64,000 nt of DNA from Novosphingobium capsulatum NBRC 12533 (GTDB lineage: Bacteria > Pseudomonadota > Alphaproteobacteria > Sphingomonadales > Sphingomonadaceae), in NCBI RefSeq assembly GCF_001598375.1, contig NZ_BCYV01000013.1, positions 183,283 through 247,282 of the forward strand. Reading direction: 5' to 3'. How positions within the stretch are numbered: position 1 is the first letter of the stretch; the number at the start of each line of letters is the position of its first letter. The position numbers and the translations under genes are program-made. Shown in pieces: positions 33,961 to 42,212 of this stretch. The notes beneath the pieces were generated by a model. It was not told where the DNA came from. It made no database searches and was given only the letters and a program-made list of their open reading frames with translations.

Positions 33961-34886
33961 CCACGCAGGTTTTCATCGATGGCGCCGCCGGCACGACCGG
34001 CCTGGAAATCGCCGAGCGGCTCGCCGGCCGCAGCGAATTTGCGCTGATCACGCTGGACGAAGCGCGCCGCAAGGATGATGGCGCCCGGGCCGAGGCGATC
34101 AACGCCGCCGACGTGGTGATCCTGTGCCTGCCCGATGATGCCGCGCGCGCGGCCGTGGCGATGATCGCCAACGATACCACGCGGGTGATCGATGCCTCCA
34201 CCGCGCACCGCGTGGCCGAGGGCTGGACCTATGGCCTGCCCGAAGTGATCAGCCGCGATGCCGTGGCCAATGCACGCCGCGTGTCCAATCCCGGCTGCTA
34301 TCCCACCGGCTTCATCGCCCTGGTCGCACCGCTGGTGCGCGCCGGACTTTTGCCGGCCAACTGGCCCTATGTGGTGCACGCCGTTTCGGGCTATTCGGGT
34401 GGCGGCAAGGCGCTGATCGCCCGTTTCGAAGACGATACCGATATTGCCTGGCGCGGCTATGGCCTGGCCTTCGGGCACAAGCACGTGCCGGAAATGACTG
34501 CCTATGCCGGTCTTTCGGTCGCTCCGCTGTTCAGCCCGGCGGTGGTGCCGGCGCTGCGCGGCATGGTGGTGGAAGTGCCGCTCTCGCTCGAAGCGATGCC
34601 GGGGGCCGGATCGCCCCAGGCGCTGTTCGAGGCATTGGCCGCATTCTACGCCGGCAGCCCGATCGTCAGCGTCACGCAAGGCGCGCCCACCGACGGCGAA
34701 TTCCTGATGCGCCGCAGCGCCCAGGCTTGGGACGGCCTTGCGCTCAGCGTGATCGGCAGCAAGGACGGCACCCAGGCGCGCCTGGTCGCCCGGCTCGACA
34801 ATCTGGGCAAGGGCGCCAGCGGCGCGGCGGTGCAGACGCTCAATCTGATGGCAGGCCTGCCGGAAACCGCGGGTCTGTCGCTGTAA
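33957..34886 (+). CDS. argC: N-acetyl-gamma-glutamyl-phosphate reductase, type 2
   Basis: Third step of arginine synthesis: NADPH reduction of N-acetylglutamyl phosphate to the semialdehyde. 309 residues, the short type 2 form. Nucleotide-binding start FIDGAAGTTGLEI, catalytic C114 in SNPGCYPTG, and the catalytic His region GHKHVPEM near 180. Overlaps the SH3 gene by 4 bp and is ended by a bidirectional terminator. Confidence 0.95.
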   Translation: MTTQVFIDGAAGTTGLEIAERLAGRSEFALITLDEARRKDDGARAEAINAADVVILCLPDDAARAAVAMIANDTTRVIDASTAHRVAEGWTYGLPEVISRDAVANARRVSNPGCYPTGFIALVAPLVRAGLLPANWPYVVHAVSGYSGGGKALIARFEDDTDIAWRGYGLAFGHKHVPEMTAYAGLSVAPLFSPAVVPALRGMVVEVPLSLEAMPGAGSPQALFEALAAFYAGSPIVSVTQGAPTDGEFLMRRSAQAWDGLALSVIGSKDGTQARLVARLDNLGKGASGAAVQTLNLMAGLPETAGLSL

Positions 34887-34903
34887 TTCGCGATCCTCAT
34901 CCG

Positions 34904-34942
34904 CAAAAAAAGGCGCCGGAGCGATGCCCCGGCGCCTTTTTT
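34904..34942. terminator. Bidirectional terminator between argC and ferredoxin genes
   Basis: AGGCGCCGG (34911-34919) pairs with CCGGCGCCT (34929-34937); an A-run on the left and T-run on the right serve both strands. Confidence 0.9.
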
Positions 34943-34960
34943 ACGTCAACACGCGAAAGA

Positions 34961-35266
34961 TCAGTCTTCCGGCGCGATGGTGACCTTGAGGCCATCGACG
35001 ACCGGCAGCTGGCACGACAGGCGCGACGTGGCGGTGCGGTGGTCCGAGCTGTCGAGCAGGTCGTTCTCGTCTTCGCTCATCGTCGGCAGCGCGTCGGCGC
35101 CATCATCGACATAGACATGGCACGTGGCGCACGAGCAGCACCCGCCGCACAGGGCAAGCAATTCGTCAAAGCCGTTATCGCGGATGGCTTCCATCACGGT
35201 AAGGCCGCTATCCACTTCGATGGCCTTTTCGGCACCGGCACGATCGACGACAACAAGCTTCGGCAT
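34961..35266 (-). CDS. 2Fe-2S ferredoxin, adrenodoxin type
   Basis: 101-residue electron carrier. Cluster ligands C40, C46, C49 and C85 fit C-x5-C-x2-C-x35-C. Two further cysteines, C43 and C44, lie in the ligand loop ([11 protein letters not shown]) where Gly/Ser is usual. It may serve Isc-type cluster assembly or a cytochrome P450 or dioxygenase; no partner reductase is nearby. Confidence 0.93.
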   Translation of the reverse strand: MPKLVVVDRAGAEKAIEVDSGLTVMEAIRDNGFDELLALCGGCCSCATCHVYVDDGADALPTMSEDENDLLDSSDHRTATSRLSCQLPVVDGLKVTIAPED

Positions 35267-35393
35267 TGTCTAAAGCTCCTCATGGTGGGCGGGATTCGCA
35301 TCGATCTCTGTTCGCCCTTCGTCCCGGCTGCTAATGCCCTGGGAAAATATTGGCCAGAAAAATTTGAGCATGTGCGAAGGGATGCAGCGCCGA

Positions 35394-36011
35394 ATGGGAC
35401 TTTCTAACCAGGCGATCACGGCGGGACTGGATCATCTCGCCACGCAGAACCCGGCTTTTGCCGCAGCTTTGGCCAAAGTCGGCTATCCCGAACCGCGCAT
35501 TCGCGAAACCGGCTACCGTACGCTGCTGCGCACCATCGTCGGGCAGCAGGTGAGCGTGGCGGCAGCCGCATCGGTGTGGGCGCGGCTCGAAGCGCTGCTG
35601 GGGCCCGACATGCCGCCGGCCGATCTGCTCGCGGCCGATTTCGATGCGCTGCGCAGCTGTGGCCTGTCTCGCCAGAAGCAGGGCTATGCCCGCTCGCTGT
35701 GCGAACTGGTGGTATCGGGCGCGCTCGATCTGGCGGCCTTGCCCGATGATGATGAGGCGGCCATTGCCCAACTGGTGCAGATCAAGGGCGTGGGCCGCTG
35801 GTCTGCCGAAATCTATTTGCTGTTTGCCGAAGGGCGGCCCGATATCTGGCCAGCAGGAGACCTTGCCGTGCAGGTTGGCCTGGGCAAGTTGCTGGGCCTG
35901 CCGGAACGGCCGAGCGAGAAGGAAACGCGCGCTCTGGCCGAGCCCTGGCGCCCGCATCGCGGCGCCCTCGCGCTGTTTACCTGGCATTGCTATGCCAATC
36001 CCGCGCTATGA
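35394..36011 (+). CDS. alkA: DNA-3-methyladenine glycosylase II
   Basis: Base-excision repair glycosylase of the HhH-GPD superfamily. Helix-hairpin-helix QIKGVGRWSAEIYLLFA, then catalytic D156 in WPAGDLAVQ. TIVGQQVSVAAA near 47 is the conserved HhH-GPD entry. The start is uncertain: ATGs at 35334, 35370, 35382 and 35394 are in frame; 35394 gives about 205 residues, the family's usual N-terminus. Overlaps the SDR gene (ATGA). Confidence 0.88.
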   Translation: MGLSNQAITAGLDHLATQNPAFAAALAKVGYPEPRIRETGYRTLLRTIVGQQVSVAAAASVWARLEALLGPDMPPADLLAADFDALRSCGLSRQKQGYARSLCELVVSGALDLAALPDDDEAAIAQLVQIKGVGRWSAEIYLLFAEGRPDIWPAGDLAVQVGLGKLLGLPERPSEKETRALAEPWRPHRGALALFTWHCYANPAL

Positions 36012-36811
36012 CGAAATGCATCTTCGTCACCGGTGGCGCGTCGGGCATCGGCCGGGCCATCGCCATCCGCTTTGCCCGGGAAGGCTGGTTTGTGGCGCTG
36101 GCCGATGTCGATAGCGCCGGCATGGCCCAGACCGGTGCGCTTCTGCCGGCCGGGCGTTGGTCAGCTCACCTGCTCGACGTGCGCGATGCCGCTGGGTGGG
36201 ACATTGCCTTGGGCTTGGCTGCAGCGGCAGGGGGCGGCGCGATCCATGTCGTCGCCAACAACGCCGGCGTGCCGCTGGGCGGCGCCCTGGCGCAGTGCAC
36301 GGTGGACGAAATCGAACGGGTGATCGCGATCAACCTGACCGGTGCCACGCTGGGCGCACGGGCGGCCTATCCCTGGCTCAAGGCGGCCGCGGGGCAGGGC
36401 GCCTGCCTGCTCAACACCGCCAGCGCGGCTGCGCTCTATGGCACGCCGGGCACGTCGGTCTATGCCGCCACCAAGGCGGGCCTGCGCGCGCTGACCGAGG
36501 CGCTCGACGCCGAATGGGCGGGCGATGGGATTGCCGTGCGCAGCCTCATGCCTGGCTTCATCGCCACGCCGCTGCTCGAACACGCACCCAATGCCGCCAC
36601 GCCCGGCACGATCACAGACGCAGTGGTGCGCCAGGGGTTGGAGATCGGCACGCCCGATGCCGTGGCTGAGGCGGCGTGGCAGGCGGTGCATGGGCCGCGC
36701 CTGCATATGCTGGTCGGCCCCACGGCGCGGCGCCTGGCCTTTGCCGCGCGTTGGCTGCCGGGCACGCTGCGCCGCCGGTTGCGGCGGGGCGGTGGCACGG
36801 CTACGGCTTGA
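36008..36811 (+). CDS. Short-chain dehydrogenase/reductase
   Basis: 267-residue classical SDR. Cofactor motif TGGASGIG (9-16), NNAG near 89, catalytic Ser in NTASAAALYG and Y-x3-K as YAATK near 157. Asp after beta-2 (LADVDS) suggests NAD(H). C-terminal tail is basic and Gly-rich. Coupled to alkA by a 4-bp overlap; substrate unknown. Confidence 0.9.
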   Translation: MTKCIFVTGGASGIGRAIAIRFAREGWFVALADVDSAGMAQTGALLPAGRWSAHLLDVRDAAGWDIALGLAAAAGGGAIHVVANNAGVPLGGALAQCTVDEIERVIAINLTGATLGARAAYPWLKAAAGQGACLLNTASAAALYGTPGTSVYAATKAGLRALTEALDAEWAGDGIAVRSLMPGFIATPLLEHAPNAATPGTITDAVVRQGLEIGTPDAVAEAAWQAVHGPRLHMLVGPTARRLAFAARWLPGTLRRRLRRGGGTATA

Positions 36812-36815
36812 TCAC

Positions 36816-37430
36816 ATGATCGCGCCCCATCTTGCCGCCCATGACCTTGCCTGTCGGCGTGGCGATCGCGTGCTGTTTCGCGGCGTGGGCTTTGCGCTGG
36901 AAGCGGGGCAGGCGCTGCATCTGGCCGGCGCCAATGGCATCGGCAAATCCAGCCTGATCCGCATCCTGGCGGGGCTGATGCGGCCCTTTGCCGGCAGCGT
37001 GGAGCGCGCTGGCAACGTCGCCCTGGTCGACGAGCGGCTCGCGCTCGATCCGCATCAGCCGCTGGGCCGGGCGCTGGCGTTCTGGCATGCGATCGATGCC
37101 ACCGTACCCACGCTGGATGATCCCTTCGGCCTGGCTGATCTGGCCGATGTGCCGGTTCGCTATCTTTCCACCGGGCAGAAGAAGCGCGCCGCGCTGGCGC
37201 GCCTGGCTGCGGCGCAGGCGCCGATCTGGCTGCTCGACGAACCGCTCAATGGCCTCGACACGGCCTGGGCGGCCAGGGCCCAAGCCGCGATCGAGGCGCA
37301 CCGCGCCGCTGGTGGTCTGGTCGTCATCGCCTCGCACCAGCCGCTGGCGCTGGCCGGGGTGCAGACCCTGGCCATGGCCGATCACGTGCCCGCGCCACAA
37401 AGCGATGATGGCGATGGAGATTGGGCATGA
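36816..37430 (+). CDS. ccmA: Haem exporter ATP-binding protein CcmA
   Basis: ATPase of the CcmABCD complex that frees holo-CcmE during cytochrome c maturation. 204 residues: Walker A G38-ANGIGKSS, signature LSTGQKKR, Walker B IWLLDEP, switch His in IASHQPL. The ATG follows the SDR stop by 4 bp; ATGA overlap with ccmB. Confidence 0.93.
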   Translation: MIAPHLAAHDLACRRGDRVLFRGVGFALEAGQALHLAGANGIGKSSLIRILAGLMRPFAGSVERAGNVALVDERLALDPHQPLGRALAFWHAIDATVPTLDDPFGLADLADVPVRYLSTGQKKRAALARLAAAQAPIWLLDEPLNGLDTAWAARAQAAIEAHRAAGGLVVIASHQPLALAGVQTLAMADHVPAPQSDDGDGDWA

Positions 37431-38089
37431 TCGCGCGCATCTGGCCAATCTTCCGCCGTGATCTGGCGCTGCTGCTGCGCGGCGCGCAAGGGCGGGGCGG
37501 GGCGGCGCTGCCGCTGCTGTTCTTCCTCGCCGTGGCGATGCTCTATCCCTTTGCCGTGGGGCCGGATGCGCGCCTGCTGGCTCGCACCGGGGCGGGCGTG
37601 ATCTGGGTCGCGGCGCTGCTGGCCGCGATCCTGCCGCTTGATCGGCTGGTAGAGCCCGATGTCGAAGCCGGGCTGTTCGATCAGTGGGCGTTGCGCGGCC
37701 TGTCGGAAGAAGTGCTGCTGATGGTGCGGATCGTGGCGCACTGGATCAGCTTTGGCGTGCCGCTGCTGCTCGCCGCGCCCGTGGCAGCCGGGCTGCTCTC
37801 GCTCGATGCCGGGCAACTGGCCTTGGTCGAATGGGGTCTGCTGCTCGGCACGCCGGGGCTTGCGGCGATTGGCGTGACGATCGCCGCGCTCACTGCCGGC
37901 CTGCGCGCCGGTGCGGCGCTGGGCGGGCTGCTGGCCATTCCGCTGACCGTGCCGCTGCTGATTTTCGGGGCCGGTTCGCTGCAACCGGGGGGCGAGGGCG
38001 GCCTGGGCCTGTTGGCGGCGTGCAGCCTGGTGGCCTTGGCCGTGGCGCCGTTTGCCGGGGCGGCAGCGATCCGGGCGGCACGCGAATAG
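37427..38089 (+). CDS. ccmB: Haem exporter permease CcmB
   Basis: 220-residue inner-membrane protein with six hydrophobic helices, partner of CcmA. RRDLALLLRGAQGRGGAALPLLFFL at the start and FDQWALRGLSEE near 85 are typical. No ccmC follows; the next gene is cysK, so the rest of the Ccm set is elsewhere. Confidence 0.93.
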   Translation: MIARIWPIFRRDLALLLRGAQGRGGAALPLLFFLAVAMLYPFAVGPDARLLARTGAGVIWVAALLAAILPLDRLVEPDVEAGLFDQWALRGLSEEVLLMVRIVAHWISFGVPLLLAAPVAAGLLSLDAGQLALVEWGLLLGTPGLAAIGVTIAALTAGLRAGAALGGLLAIPLTVPLLIFGAGSLQPGGEGGLGLLAACSLVALAVAPFAGAAAIRAARE

Positions 38090-38151
38090 CTTTGCCTGCC
38101 CCAAGCGCAATTGGGTTGCCGTTTGCGTCATGGCCCCTTACCTCGCAAGGC

Positions 38152-39150
38152 ATGACTGGTTCTGCGATCGTCCCTGACAGCCTCTCCCTGATCGGCAATA
38201 CCCCGCTCGTGCGCCTGGCCGGCCCGAGCGAGGCCGCCGGCGCCGAAATCTATGGCAAGTGCGAATTTGCCAACCCCGGTGCCTCGGTCAAGGATCGCGC
38301 CGCGCTGTGGATCGTGCGCGATGCCGAGGAACGCGGCGCGCTGCAGCCGGGCGGCACGATCGTGGAAGGTACGGCGGGCAACACCGGCATCGGCCTGGCG
38401 CTGGTCGCCAATGCGCTGGGCTACAAAAGCGTGATCGTCATGCCCGAGACGCAGTCGCGCGAAAAGATGGATACGCTGCGCGCGCTGCGGGCCGAGCTTG
38501 TGCTGGTGCCGGCCGCGCCCTTTTCCAATCCCAACCACTTCGTCCACACCTCGCGCCGCATTGCCGAGGAAACCGAAGGCGCGATCTGGGCCAACCAGTT
38601 CGACAACATTGCCAACCGCCGCGCCCATATTGAAAGCACTGCGCCCGAAATCTGGGCGCAGATGGATGGCCGCGTCGATGGCTTCATCTGCGCGGCCGGC
38701 ACCGGTGGCACGATCGCCGGCACCGGCATGGGCCTCAAGGCCTTTGACGAAAAGATCACCGTGGGCCTGGCTGATCCCCACGGCGCCGCGCTCTACAACT
38801 ATTACGCCCATGGCGAACTCAAGGCCGAAGGGTCTTCGGTCGCTGAAGGCATTGGCCAGGGGCGCATCACTGCCAACCTCGAAGGCGCGCCGATCGATAC
38901 CCAGTTCCGCATTTCCGACCAGGAAGGGCTTTATTGGGTCGAGCGCCTCTTGGCCGAGGAAGGGCTGTGCCTGGGCCTGTCGAGCGGGATTAACGTGGCA
39001 GGCGCAGTGGCGCTGGCCAAGCAGCTCGGCCCTGGCGCGCGCGTCGCCACGATCCTGTGCGATACCGGCTTCCGCTATCTCTCGTCGCTCTACAATCCCG
39101 AATGGCTGCGCGCCAAGGGGCTGCCCATCTTCCCGTGGCTTGAGCAATAA
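38152..39150 (+). CDS. cysK: Cysteine synthase A (O-acetylserine sulfhydrylase)
   Basis: PLP enzyme making cysteine from O-acetylserine and sulfide. 332 residues. K47 in ANPGASVKDRAA binds PLP; EGTAGNTGIGLA near 80 is the substrate loop (usual TSGNTG is TAGNTG here); GTGGTIAGTG near 184 binds phosphate. AAGG lies just before the ATG. CysK versus other beta-family members: the AGNT variant also occurs in related enzymes, so substrate is probable rather than certain. Confidence 0.88.
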   Translation: MTGSAIVPDSLSLIGNTPLVRLAGPSEAAGAEIYGKCEFANPGASVKDRAALWIVRDAEERGALQPGGTIVEGTAGNTGIGLALVANALGYKSVIVMPETQSREKMDTLRALRAELVLVPAAPFSNPNHFVHTSRRIAEETEGAIWANQFDNIANRRAHIESTAPEIWAQMDGRVDGFICAAGTGGTIAGTGMGLKAFDEKITVGLADPHGAALYNYYAHGELKAEGSSVAEGIGQGRITANLEGAPIDTQFRISDQEGLYWVERLLAEEGLCLGLSSGINVAGAVALAKQLGPGARVATILCDTGFRYLSSLYNPEWLRAKGLPIFPWLEQ

Positions 39151-39164
39151 GCTATAGCCGCGCG

Positions 39165-39515
39165 ATGGCGCTGTTCCGATTGCATCGCGAACGCAAGTTG
39201 ACCCCGTTCGGGGCCGCATCGGCTGCGCCGATCGCGCCGGTGCATCATGTCCCGCTTTCGCCCCGCGAACTGCGCGCGCAGGCGGTCTATCGCCTGCAAG
39301 TGGGGCTGTTTGGCCTGGGCGGGATCATCCTGCTGATCAGCCTGGCCAATGTTGTCATGGAGCGGGTGACCCTGGCCAACCGCGCGGCCGCACTCGATCC
39401 CACGGTGGAAGCGAGCGCCACGGCCGCCAACGACCCGCTGGTCGACATGGGCGTGGCCCCCGAACTGCCGGTGGGCGCCGCCCCCGCGCAACAGAACCCC
39501 AGCCAGCAGCACTGA
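39165..39515 (+). CDS. Small single-pass membrane protein, unknown
   Basis: 116 residues. Basic N-terminus, one hydrophobic helix (LQVGLFGLGGIILLISLANVVM, about 44-65) and an Ala/Pro-rich periplasmic tail. It follows cysK by 14 bp and probably shares its transcript. No recognised family. Confidence 0.75.
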   Translation: MALFRLHRERKLTPFGAASAAPIAPVHHVPLSPRELRAQAVYRLQVGLFGLGGIILLISLANVVMERVTLANRAAALDPTVEASATAANDPLVDMGVAPELPVGAAPAQQNPSQQH

Positions 39516-39916
39516 TCCGCCGCACTGCGGATTGCCCCCAGGTGGCAAATCCGCCCTGTTCGGGGAAAGCACGGGCCAAACCGCCGATCATTCCCGTTCG
39601 TTCACGGGAAAGCGCGCGAAAAACCATCTCCATTACGGGCGTGATTCGGAAACTGGCGGGATTCCAAGGGCTTCAATGTGAAACATAAAGTGAACATATC
39701 TATGGTTAAGCGTAAAATACCATAAAAAACCTCAATCGAATCAGCTTCTGACCGTTCTTTCCCGCAATTTCCCCTTTTCGCCCGGGGCGTCCCGCGATAG
39801 CATGGCGCCATCGGGACAAACTTTCATGTCGCATCCGTGGGGGATGGTTCGGCTGGTGTGCGCACATCAGCCGTCGACGGGGAGCTTTTGTCCGGCGGGC
39901 AAGGTGGTGACGGGAC
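39516..39916. promoter_or_regulatory. 401-bp leader of the dcw cluster
   Basis: No gene. Holds a small hairpin (TCCCGT/ACGGGA near 39587-39604), then an AT-rich island at about 39680-39730 unlike its surroundings, then 190 bp of normal composition before mraZ. Read with the promoter candidate at 39691. Confidence 0.5.
39691..39718 (+). promoter_or_regulatory. Candidate promoter of the dcw cluster
   Basis: TGAACA (39691-39696) and TAAAAT (39713-39718), 16-bp spacer, inside the AT-rich island. Implies an untranslated leader near 190 nt. Confidence 0.45.
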
Positions 39917-40417
39917 GTGGCGGGAGCACCGTCAAACTATTGGGGGCAGGGCTTCTCGCCGCGTGGCGAGAAGAACCGCTTCGTCCTGCCCGCAGACTTC
40001 CGCGCCACCGTGAAAGACGCTTCGCAGGGCCAGCGCCTGCTTTGCCTCGATCGCCATCACAAGTTCCCCTGCCTCACCGGTTTCGGGCTGTCCCGCGTGG
40101 AAACCTTTCCCGCCCGCATTGCCCGGGAAGAGGAAATGGCCTTCAAGCGCGGCGACGACTTTGACCCTGACACCCGTGCCGCCCAGCTTTATGGTTTCCT
40201 GCGTGCCAGCTTTGACGAATCCGGTCGTTTCATCCTGCCCGATCACCTGGGGGAGCAGGCCAGCGTGAACGACGCGCTCTATTTCCATGGCGGCGGGGAA
40301 TTCTTCACCATCTGGGCACCCGAGGTGCTGTTCACGATGGACAGCGGCTGGGGCAGCGCCAAGGCGACCTGCCGCGCGCTGATGGCCGAAGCGGCGCAAA
40401 AGGCGAAGCGCAAGTGA
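39917..40417 (+). CDS. mraZ: Transcriptional regulator MraZ
   Basis: First gene of the dcw cluster, a DNA-binding ring protein that regulates the cluster itself. 166 residues with two AbrB-like SpoVT halves: RFVLPADFR (first) and [12 protein letters not shown] (second); [12 protein letters not shown] is typical of the alphaproteobacterial form. Starts with GTG at 39917. GTGA overlap with rsmH. Clear direct-repeat MraZ boxes were not found by eye. Confidence 0.93.
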   Translation: MAGAPSNYWGQGFSPRGEKNRFVLPADFRATVKDASQGQRLLCLDRHHKFPCLTGFGLSRVETFPARIAREEEMAFKRGDDFDPDTRAAQLYGFLRASFDESGRFILPDHLGEQASVNDALYFHGGGEFFTIWAPEVLFTMDSGWGSAKATCRALMAEAAQKAKRK

Positions 40418-41418
40418 GCGCGCAGTTGCCCACCGACCTGCCGCCCTCGGCAGCTGTGCCCGCGCAGGCCCCGCACATTCCCGTGCTGCTCGATGAAGTA
40501 ATCGCCGCGCTGGCACCCCAGCCGGGCGAGGTGATCGTCGACGGCACGTTCGGTGCGGGAGGCTATACCCGCGCGATCCTGGCCCAGGGCGCTACGGTCC
40601 ACGCCTTTGATCGCGATCCCGATGCGATCACCGCTGGCCGCCTCTGGCCCGAAACCCAGGGCGCCGCGCCCACCCTCGTGCTCCATCCGCGCCGGTTTTC
40701 GGAAATGGCCACCGCCCTGGCCGAAGCCGGGGTGGGCCAGGTGCAGGGCGTGGTGCTCGATATCGGGGTCAGCTCGATGCAGCTTGACCAGCGCGAGCGT
40801 GGCTTTGCCTTTTCCAGCGATGGCCCGCTCGATATGCGCATGTCGCAGGACGGGATGAGCGCGGCCGATTTCCTGAACGAGGCCGACGAGGCCGAGATCG
40901 CCGATGTGCTTTATATCTACGGCGAAGAGCGGCAATCGCGCCGCGTCGCCCGCGCCGTGGTCGCGGCGCGCCCGCTGACCACCACCGGGCAATTCGCCGC
41001 CGTGGTGCGCAAGGCGCTGGGTTATCGCCCGGGGGCGGCCAAGGATCCGGCCACGCGCAGCTTCCAGGCGGTGCGCATTCACGTGAATGGCGAACTGGAC
41101 GAACTGCGCGCCGCGCTCGATGCGGCAGAGCGCCTGCTGGCGCCGGGCGGGCGGCTGGCCGTGGTCAGCTTCCACAGCCTGGAAGACCGTATCGTCAAAC
41201 AGTTCCTGCGCGAGGCGGCGGGCGCCACGCCTGCTGGCTCGCGCCATCTGCCGCCCCAGGCGCAAGCCTTTGCGGCCGTGTTCGAAAAGCCATCGGCGGC
41301 GATCCGCCCTGGCCCGGAAGAAGAGGCGCGCAATCCGCGCGCCAGGTCTGCCACCTTGCGCTGGGCGGTGCGAACCGCTGCCCCGGCGCGCGCGCTTGCG
41401 GGGAACCTGTCGGCATGA
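40414..41418 (+). CDS. rsmH: 16S rRNA (cytosine-1402-N4)-methyltransferase
   Basis: SAM-dependent methyltransferase (MraW), 334 residues. [27 protein letters not shown] (SAM site), [22 protein letters not shown] and [14 protein letters not shown] are diagnostic. GTG start inside the mraZ stop; ATGA overlap with ftsL. Confidence 0.97.
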   Translation: MSAQLPTDLPPSAAVPAQAPHIPVLLDEVIAALAPQPGEVIVDGTFGAGGYTRAILAQGATVHAFDRDPDAITAGRLWPETQGAAPTLVLHPRRFSEMATALAEAGVGQVQGVVLDIGVSSMQLDQRERGFAFSSDGPLDMRMSQDGMSAADFLNEADEAEIADVLYIYGEERQSRRVARAVVAARPLTTTGQFAAVVRKALGYRPGAAKDPATRSFQAVRIHVNGELDELRAALDAAERLLAPGGRLAVVSFHSLEDRIVKQFLREAAGATPAGSRHLPPQAQAFAAVFEKPSAAIRPGPEEEARNPRARSATLRWAVRTAAPARALAGNLSA

Positions 41419-42212
41419 TCCTGTCTGCTCAACGCCTGCGTTCGATCGGTTGGCTCGCCCTGCTTGCAGTGTGCGGCGCGCTGGTCATGATCCTGTCGTT
41501 CCGGGTCAATGCCCTGCGCAGCCAGGTGCACCGCGCCGAGGGCCAGATCGTGGCGCTCAAGCAGCAGAAGATGTACCTGGAAACCGAGTTCGAAACGCGC
41601 GCCAACCAGCAGCAGCTCAAGGCGTGGAACGATCTTGAATTCGGCTATGTCGCCCCGGTCGCCGGGCAGTATCTGGAAAACGAACGCCAGCTGGCAGTGT
41701 TGAGCAAGCCGGCCGAACCCGATGCACCCGCCCCGATTCGCGTGGCCACGGTGGATGACAGCGTGATTGCCGCTGCCGCGTTCCCGGCGCTGTCGGGCGA
41801 TCATCCGGCGGTGCGGCCGCTGTCGGAAACGCACGAGGCGGAAAGCGATGATGCTGGCGCCGGCAAGCCGCGCAGCCGCCCGCTCGACCATGCCCAGGCA
41901 ACCGCCACGCTGGCCGAAAAGCTCGGCACGCTGCATGCGGCCACCACCCATACGGTGGCGGCGCGCGACGAAAAGCGCGAAAAGCACGACAAGACCACCG
42001 CCAAGCACACGGCAAGTGTGGAGAAGGCCGCGTCCAAGGCTTCCCGCGAGGTAGTCGCGCGGACTAAGGCTGGCACCAAGTCTGCCCGGGCAGACGCCAG
42101 GGATGGCAAGGGCGGCACGGACAAGGCGAAGGCCAAGGCCAAGCCGCCGGTCAAGACTGCGCAGAAGAGTGCCCGCGGGGATCGCAAGACAGGAGTGAAG
42201 ACGAGCCGGTGA
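41415..42212 (+). CDS. ftsL: FtsL-like divisome protein with long basic tail
   Basis: 265 residues. Short cytosolic start, helix ([19 protein letters not shown], 11-29), then a coiled coil ([23 protein letters not shown]) as expected for FtsL, which joins FtsB and FtsQ in activating FtsW-FtsI. From about residue 165 the protein is Lys/Ala/Thr-rich and histone H1-like, ending KTGVKTSR; classical FtsL is only about 100-120 residues. Position between rsmH and ftsI supports identity. Confidence 0.85.
   Translation: MILSAQRLRSIGWLALLAVCGALVMILSFRVNALRSQVHRAEGQIVALKQQKMYLETEFETRANQQQLKAWNDLEFGYVAPVAGQYLENERQLAVLSKPAEPDAPAPIRVATVDDSVIAAAAFPALSGDHPAVRPLSETHEAESDDAGAGKPRSRPLDHAQATATLAEKLGTLHAATTHTVAARDEKREKHDKTTAKHTASVEKAASKASREVVARTKAGTKSARADARDGKGGTDKAKAKAKPPVKTAQKSARGDRKTGVKTSR

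Noticed and set aside
39691..39710. LexA (SOS) box in the dcw leader
   Set aside because: GAACATATCTATGGTT does not fit GAAC-N7-GTTC; spacing and right half are wrong.
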